Part shown: piece by piece, positions 58,480 through 64,000 of the stretch
Layout: each line of letters opens with the position of its first letter
Position numbering within the stretch: position 1 is the first letter of the stretch
NCBI GenBank assembly: GCA_015680685.1
Contig: MNCI01023742.1
Location: 1,801,075 to 1,865,074, forward strand
Source of the DNA: Gnetum montanum
Lineage: Eukaryota; Streptophyta; Gnetopsida; Gnetales; Gnetaceae
Direction of reading: 5' to 3'
DNA length: 64,000 nucleotides
Made by a program: the position numbers and the translations under genes
The notes under the pieces: generated by a model
The model's input: only the letters and a program-made list of their open reading frames with translations
What the model was told of the DNA's origin: nothing
Database searches by the model: none

Positions 58480-59950
58480 ATTGCCCACCGGTATGGAATA
58501 CACATTTCTTAAAAATGGAAAATTGATAATTATCAATGCTAAGCTTGCTCCTCAACAAAAAGAAGAACTTTTGAAAGTAATAAATAAATAGTTGGAAGCC
58601 TTCACTTGTTCATATCCTAAATTAACTAGAATAGATCCTAGGATATGCCAACATAGAATTTACACTAACCCCTCCATGAAGCCTCAAAGACAACTATAGA
58701 GGCGATTAAACCCTAAGTTGAAGCAAGTAGTTAAGGAAGAAATCAAACAACTTCTTAAGGCTGGGTTCATATATTCCATTACTGATAGCGAATGGGTTAG
58801 CCCCTTAGTTATTGTGCCTAAAAAGGGAGGCAAATGGAGGGTGTGCATAGATTTCAGGCTATTAAATATGGCAACATTCAAAGATCACTTTCCATTACCA
58901 TTTGTCGACCAAGTCTTAGACACCATTGTAGGGCATCGCTATTACAGTTTTCTGGATGGATATAGCAAATATAACCAAATACAAATAGCCCCAGAAGACC
59001 AAGACAAGACTACGTTCACCAATCCTTGGGGAATGTTCAGATACAAAAAAATGTCGTTTGGCTTGTGCAATGCCCCTACAACATTTCAATGACTAGTTCT
59101 AAGCATATTCCAATAGTAGATAGGGAATGGTGTGGAGGTCTTTATGGATAAATTATCCACTTATGGAGCAAACTTTTATCAAGCCTTGGACCAATTGGAG
59201 CAAGTGTTAAAAAGATGTGTAGAAACCAATTTAAGGCTCAACTGGTAGAAAAGCTATTTGATGGTCCAAGAAGGCATAGTACTAGGGCACAAAATCTCAC
59301 ACACAAGGATAGAGGTAGGCCCCGATAAAATCAAAATTATCCAAGGAATTACTTGTCAACTGGAAACTATCAAAGATAATCAGTCATTCCTTGGACATAC
59401 TGGCTACTATAGGAGATTTATTGAGAACTTTTCAAAGGTTGCCAAACCATTGGTGGAATTAATGAAAAAGGACGTACCTTTCGAGTGGACCAAGGAATGC
59501 AAATTAGCTTTCCAAACTCTGAAATAGAAGCTAGTAGAAACACCCATTCTACAAGCTCCTAACTATTCCAAACCATTCCATATCATGACTGACGCGTCCA
59601 ACTATGCTTTAGGAGCCATACTTACATAGTTAGATGACTAGAAGTGTCATTATTACATCCACTGCACAAGTAGAAGTATCTCTGGTGCATAACTTAACTA
59701 CACTACCACAAAGAAAGAATTAATGGTTGTAGTACTTACACTAGAAACATTTAGACACTATGTATTAGGATATAAATTATATATACATACAGATCATAGT
59801 GCAATCTAGTTCCTCATGAATAAGGCAATGGTAATCCCTCGTATCATATGATGGCTTATAATCTTATAAGAGTTCGATTTAACGATGATCGATCGCAAGG
59901 GCACCAAAAATGTAGTTACTGATCATTTATCTTAGTTGTGATGAGATAAC
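58480..59950 (+). pseudogene. pol: Element D RT and RNase H
   Basis: Long open stretch 58718-59092: AGFIYSITDSEWVSPLVIVP, KGGKWRVCIDFRLLNMATFK, YYSFLDGYSKYNQIQIAPED (first Asp), then FRYKKMSFGLCNAPTTFQ. The catalytic box at 59141-59152 reads FMDK (second Asp to Lys). Thumb: LGHKISHTRIEVGPDKI, FLGHTGYYRRFIENFSK, FEWTKECKLAF. RNase H: HIMTDASNYALGAIL (Asp), TTKKELMVVVLTLE (Glu), YIHTDHSAI (Asp). Only one RNase H is present, unlike T1. Several TAG/TAA stops. Confidence 0.85.
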
Positions 59951-60099
59951 AAAGAGGATGAGTATCTAATTTCTGATCATTTCTCTAATGAATTCCTCTT
60001 TGCTAGTGTAGTGAATAATCAATCACCCATGGAGACAAATTGGTCTAGTAGCATTCTTACCTATCTCCTCACCCAAAAAACACCACAAGAATTAAACCT

Positions 60100-61079
60100 T
60101 AAGAAGAAATAATAGTTTCTTCACCGAGCCAAGTACTTTATGGAGATCAATGGGCAACTTTACAAAGTGTGTCCTGATGGCTTGGTTCGATGGTGTGTTC
60201 CCAATATAGATCAACTGCGAGTTCTCCAAGATGCTCATGAGGGTCCTTATGGGGATCATTAGGTTAGGAGATGAACAACCATTAAGATCCTGCTTGTAGG
60301 ATATTATTGGCCTACATTATTTTGAGACACCCATCGTTTCGTCCAATCTTGTGAGCATTATCAACGTGATGGGGGAATGACTGCTAGAATGGAGGGTCCG
60401 CAACAATGGATTCAACCGTTAGAACCCTTCAACATTTGGGAAATTGATTTTATGTGGCAATTACACCAATTTCCAATGGAAAAACTTATATTATTATTGT
60501 CGTTGATTACCTAACAAAATGGGCCGAAGCAATTGCTGTTAAAAATTGTACATCATCTACAGCTACACGATTTGTTCAACAAAAAATCATAAATAGGTTT
60601 GGTGTGCCACATGCACTTATTTCAGACAATGGTAATTAATGCAATGCTTAGGGGTTGAGCATAAATTGACTACACCATACCACCCCCAGGAAAATGGTTA
60701 ACCAAAAGTCACCAACAGGGAGATTATGAAGATATTGACAACAACCGTTAGCAAGTTTAGGTGAGACTGGAGCACTAAACTAAACGATGCTCTTTGGGCA
60801 CACCACTCCATATGAAAACTCCCTACATGTTACTCTCCCTATGAGTTAGTGTACAGTAAATTACCAAAGCTTCCCATTCAAACTAAGCTCTGTACACTAT
60901 CCATAGCATGTGACCTCAACCTTGACCTTGATCTAGCACAAAAAAAATGGTTAGTAACCCTTAACTTGCTAGATGAAAGCCAATTAGCTTCCCTATCATC
61001 TAACAAATTGCACAAGGCCTTCAATAAATAACATCATGACCTAAGAATTAGGAAAGTTAAATATCAACCAAGAGATAAG
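60100..61079 (+). pseudogene. Element D integrase, truncated
   Basis: Zinc-binding part around 60235-60375 (HEGPYGDH...YYWPTLF...CEHYQR; the last Cys pair reads C-x2-Y, so one ligand is lost). The core is in two frames: WEIDFM (first Asp, about 60440), then, after a frameshift near 60455, IIIVVDYLTKWAEAI and HALISDNG (second Asp). The Glu position reads PKVTNREIMK, with Lys where Glu is expected. The C-terminal SPYELVYSKLPKLPIQTKLC portion ends at 61079. Confidence 0.8.
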
Positions 61080-62810
61080 TGTTGGCGACCGTTTGGGACG
61101 CGACCGCCAACGAGTGTCCTTGAACAGGATTTAGCTGCCTGCTGGTCTCTGGCAACACCAAGGCCCAGATACCTCCAAATAAAATCAGTAGTTAATGTGA
61201 GTATGTATGTGTGCTGTTGCAGCGTGCGGTTGTGAGAAATGTAACGATTGCGTTGCGTGTAAACTACAAATGACTTACTTTAAAGAGATTCAGCCAACTT
61301 TGCCAAGTACTGTGAGTTGTTGAAAGTTTCCTATTTTGTTCAACTGCCTAGTCTACGCGGTCCTTATAATACCTACTTGTAACAAATAAAATTTTGCAAA
61401 AACATTTGAGCACAACTCCACAAATCTACTCCTAATTTTCCCTAGAGAAAGAGATAGTTCCACAAGAAAACTAGAAATAGAGCAAGATTCGATGGAAATA
61501 AACAGAAAAGAAAAGAAAGCAGATTTGTGTAGACCTCAAATATTTAAACAAGGTAAAATGACACGAGTAAACACTTCGCAATAAAGCTATCCCAAATTCA
61601 ATATCTACGAATTGTTCAAACTTCCAAGGCTCAAACAAGCAATATCTTCAAGACAATCCTATTATGCTACCAAAAATTGCTGCGTAAACTACCACGTACG
61701 AGACTCCATTTTGACTAGATAATAGATGTCAACGATTGCATTCAAACAGAACCTTTAAAAGACTTGACAATTTCTGATTGAAATACCACGAGAATTCACT
61801 TTAAAGATAAAAAGAAGCTATTCTGGTCCCATCAAAATACCAAAGATTTTCTGAACCCTCTCGACTACTGAATTGTTCAACGGCGTGACTACAAACAGAG
61901 GCTCTCTTACAACAATCCCAATAGCAGTTCCCACACGTTGCACAATAATGAAATTTACTACTAAAATGCTCTTAAGGCTTTTAAACACAAGCGCTTCTAT
62001 GGCAAAATTTTAATAGAAATTTCTATCGGGCAACAAGAACAATAAGAGCAATCTAAAAATCCCAAAATTACTTGCCAAGGATGATACTATCTAAACCACT
62101 AGCTAAACAATTTAAACAAAACAAAAAATGAAATGCATAACTCACAGGACCATGACAAAGAGGCTGAAATCTTTACTCTAGCAAGCCATCTTGCAAGCAA
62201 TCGTTCACAATTTCTTTACAAAGCTCTTCTCAAGACCTCAAGTATGTCTCCGAGTGAGAGCCCAAGTGTGATCCCAATGTCTTCTCAAAAGTGTGATGTA
62301 TGAGACCTCCCAAAAGTCCTAAAAAATTGAGATTCAAATTGAGATTCTTCCTTTCTTTCTTTTTTCCCCTCCTTTGAAGCCTTTTTATAGGGTTCCAAGG
62401 TAGGTACAAAAGTTACATATTTAAAAATATCTCACCTAACTTCTCTCCCAAGTAACTTGACCAACCAATTAGAAGATTACTTGCCCAACAAGTTAGGAAA
62501 TTACTTGCCCAACAAGTTAGGAAGCATTAACTTAGGAGGTTAGGAAGTTAGGAGATAAATATTTCTTTTGAAAAATAATTCCAATATTTCATATAATTGT
62601 TCACAATTATAGCTTTAATAGCCTTTCATTTTTACTTAAAATTTGAAAAATGGTTATTGAAGCTCCTAGTGAGTTTATAAACAAGGCGATAATATAATAT
62701 CTACCTTGGCATAAATATTGCTGGTACCTTAATCCTAAATATTTTATGTGCACTTTCACCCGAATGAAAATGGTTGGAAAAATTTAAATTCGAAACACCA
62801 AACCCGAATG
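61080..62810. other. Unclassified sequence truncating element D
   Basis: Opens TGTTGGCGACC with a hairpin: GTTGGCG (61081-61087) pairs with CGCCAAC (61105-61111), and GACCG occurs twice in it. The composition differs from D. A minus-strand TATA-like CTATAAAAAG (62382-62389), with a CT-rich tract below it, suggests an LTR or promoter pointing left. A 20 bp near-duplicate (ACTTGCCCAACAAGTTAGGA) occurs at about 62481 and 62503. No pol domain is visible. Confidence 0.5.
62382..62389 (-). promoter_or_regulatory. TATA-like box, minus strand
   Basis: CTATAAAAAGG on the minus strand, followed by a purine-rich stretch (complement of the CTTTCTTTCTTTTTTCCCC run). It could be the promoter of an LTR whose 3' end is at 61080. 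Confidence 0.35.
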
Positions 62811-62813
62811 TAA

Positions 62814-63002
62814 AGGCGCTACGCCTGGAACTGCCATCGCATACTTCCGAAAAAATATATCCCGCCTTGCCAGAAATCGTTGGCAACCACCACCGTGGAA
62901 GAAGGCTCTGCCGCTGCATCCGACGTTGTTGTTCTGTACATTCGGTTGCTGGAGGAGAAAGATCTGGAGATAGAAACGATGTATTGGACATGGGGTTTTT
63001 GA
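62814..63002 (+). pseudogene. Possible coding fragment of unknown type
   Basis: A 62-codon frame between stops with non-repetitive composition, including SLATTTVEEGSAAASDVVVL, then YIRLLEEKDLEIETMYW. There is no ATG near the start, so an exon would need splicing. I do not recognise the family. The stretch could be a host exon or chance. Confidence 0.25.
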
Positions 63003-64000
63003 TTGCCTAGAACTGTTTTATTTTGCCCCAATTTCGCTTAGGGCTTCTTGCATTTTTGTGTTTCTGCAGATCGTTTTTTAATTCCTGCCATAGATTTCAT
63101 GGTTAAGGGCAAATGTAACAGAGATCTGAGCATCAGAGAATTCAGCATTAGGTAAGGTAGGTTAGGAACGGCCCTGCAACGGCCAGAAAAATCTTCACGC
63201 AGTGCACGCATTGCAGGACACATCGGCGTCATCGGAGGCAGGCGGATCAATTGCATAAGAAATTTGAAATTGAAACGGTTTCTGCCTTGGAAGTGAGAAC
63301 ACCCAAGCGAGTTCTTCTTCCACCTTAAATCCGCGTCCCTGCAAAAATTGTTTTTTGTTTGTTTTTGACACTACGCGACCAGCAGAGACATCACTAATTT
63401 AGGGCCAAAAGGAATAGTTGATTCTGCATGAAATGAAAGCCATTATAGGGCAAAGAGAACATTGCATTCCCTTGCCTTGGTACCAACGCGATCCCTGTAA
63501 ACAAAACAGCATTCTCCTAGACTGTTTTCATTTCTTTACAGCAATTTTGTCTATTTCCTCCCAACGCGTACAGTGGCTGGAACTATGTTTGTTTTTTTGC
63601 AGTAAAAACATTATCCAAACCTTACAATAGTGACTTTGATATTTCTCATTGATGCATCCATAAACGGGATCGGCTCTTTTAGCTTTTCAACTCTTTTCAT
63701 CCTTCCCTTTGCAAAGGAGCATGATGAATTTTTCTTTCCTTAATATTAACTCTTGAAAATGAAAATATTATATCTTCATTTCCTAATTTTCTACATGAAA
63801 CTTCTAGTATAAAATATCAATAAGGCTCAACCATCATATATATTTTTGCTTTGAATATCTTCTATGGCTTATTCATATTTTATCACCTTTGCTGTTCCAT
63901 GAAATGGCTAAATGTGCGAACATTTCTGCCCCCCTTTAAAACTTAAATAAACTTGTGCAACTTCATTTCAAAACTCAAACATCCTAAAATTTTCATTGAA
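63003..64000. other. No recognised feature
   Basis: No retroelement motif, RNA gene or convincing coding frame seen. A short T-rich run lies near 63350, and AT content rises toward the right edge. Confidence 0.5.

Larger units (their letters stand above)
54190..61079 (+). mobile_element. Element D: Athila-like retrotransposon, 5' part
   Basis: Plus strand: LTR, tRNA-Asp-type primer site, gag, protease, RT, RNase H and most of integrase. It stops abruptly after IRKVKYQPRDK at 61079, where unrelated sequence begins with TG. Its accessory ORF and 3' LTR are not in the window. It is the best preserved family member for gag and RT. Confidence 0.85.

Overview
This window is plant nuclear DNA made almost entirely of nested, decaying Ty3/gypsy LTR retrotransposons. 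The evidence is long LTRs with TATAAATA boxes, tRNA-type primer-binding sites, polypurine tracts, gag/protease/RT/RNase H/integrase remnants, and GT-AG introns. No tRNA, rRNA, CRISPR array or intact host gene is visible. A large-genome land plant is certain enough; a gymnosperm is plausible but not shown.

Layout. (1) Element H, minus strand: a pol fragment at 1-486 that resumes at 18729-19402. (2) T1, plus strand, 487-18723: an 18.2 kb Tat/Ogre-like element inserted in the RT gene of H (target-site duplication GACCA). It has 1.5 kb LTRs, gag with a CHHC knuckle, protease, a 5.8 kb gap before RT, RT with YVDD, two RNase H domains and integrase. (3) Element C, plus strand, in pieces: 19403-19838, 33039-37004 and about 53284-54121. 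(4) Element A, minus strand, 19839-33038, inserted in C (duplication CCAAG/CTAAG). (5) Insert I, 37005-38847 plus 52026-53283, which splits the 3' LTR of C (duplication ACACAT). (6) Element B, minus strand, 38848-52025, inserted in I (AAAAT/GAAAT). (7) Element D, plus strand, 54190-61079, cut off by unrelated sequence from 61080 to the window end. H, A, B, C and D belong to one Athila-like family with a tRNA-Asp-type primer site and an extra ORF of about 950 codons after pol.

The most unusual content is in T1. Between protease and RT lies an antisense gene (minus strand, 11150 to 6583) with its own TATA box and about eight exons. Most inferred splice junctions keep reading phase. Its predicted product starts MAPK, carries an FCP1-like (HAD) phosphatase-like domain, then a domain resembling the plant-transposon accessory ORF family, then an acidic linker, a charged helical part and an acidic tail. 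The sense accessory ORFs of A, B and C also start MAPKK (altered in B) and carry a similar accessory domain. In A and B they lie downstream of an internal LTR-like TATA promoter and a conserved splice donor. Two unrelated element lineages here therefore appear to express related accessory proteins from separate internal promoters.

All coding regions are broken by in-frame stops, frameshifts or insertions. The gene models are ancestral readings inferred by eye; no alignment or search was run.
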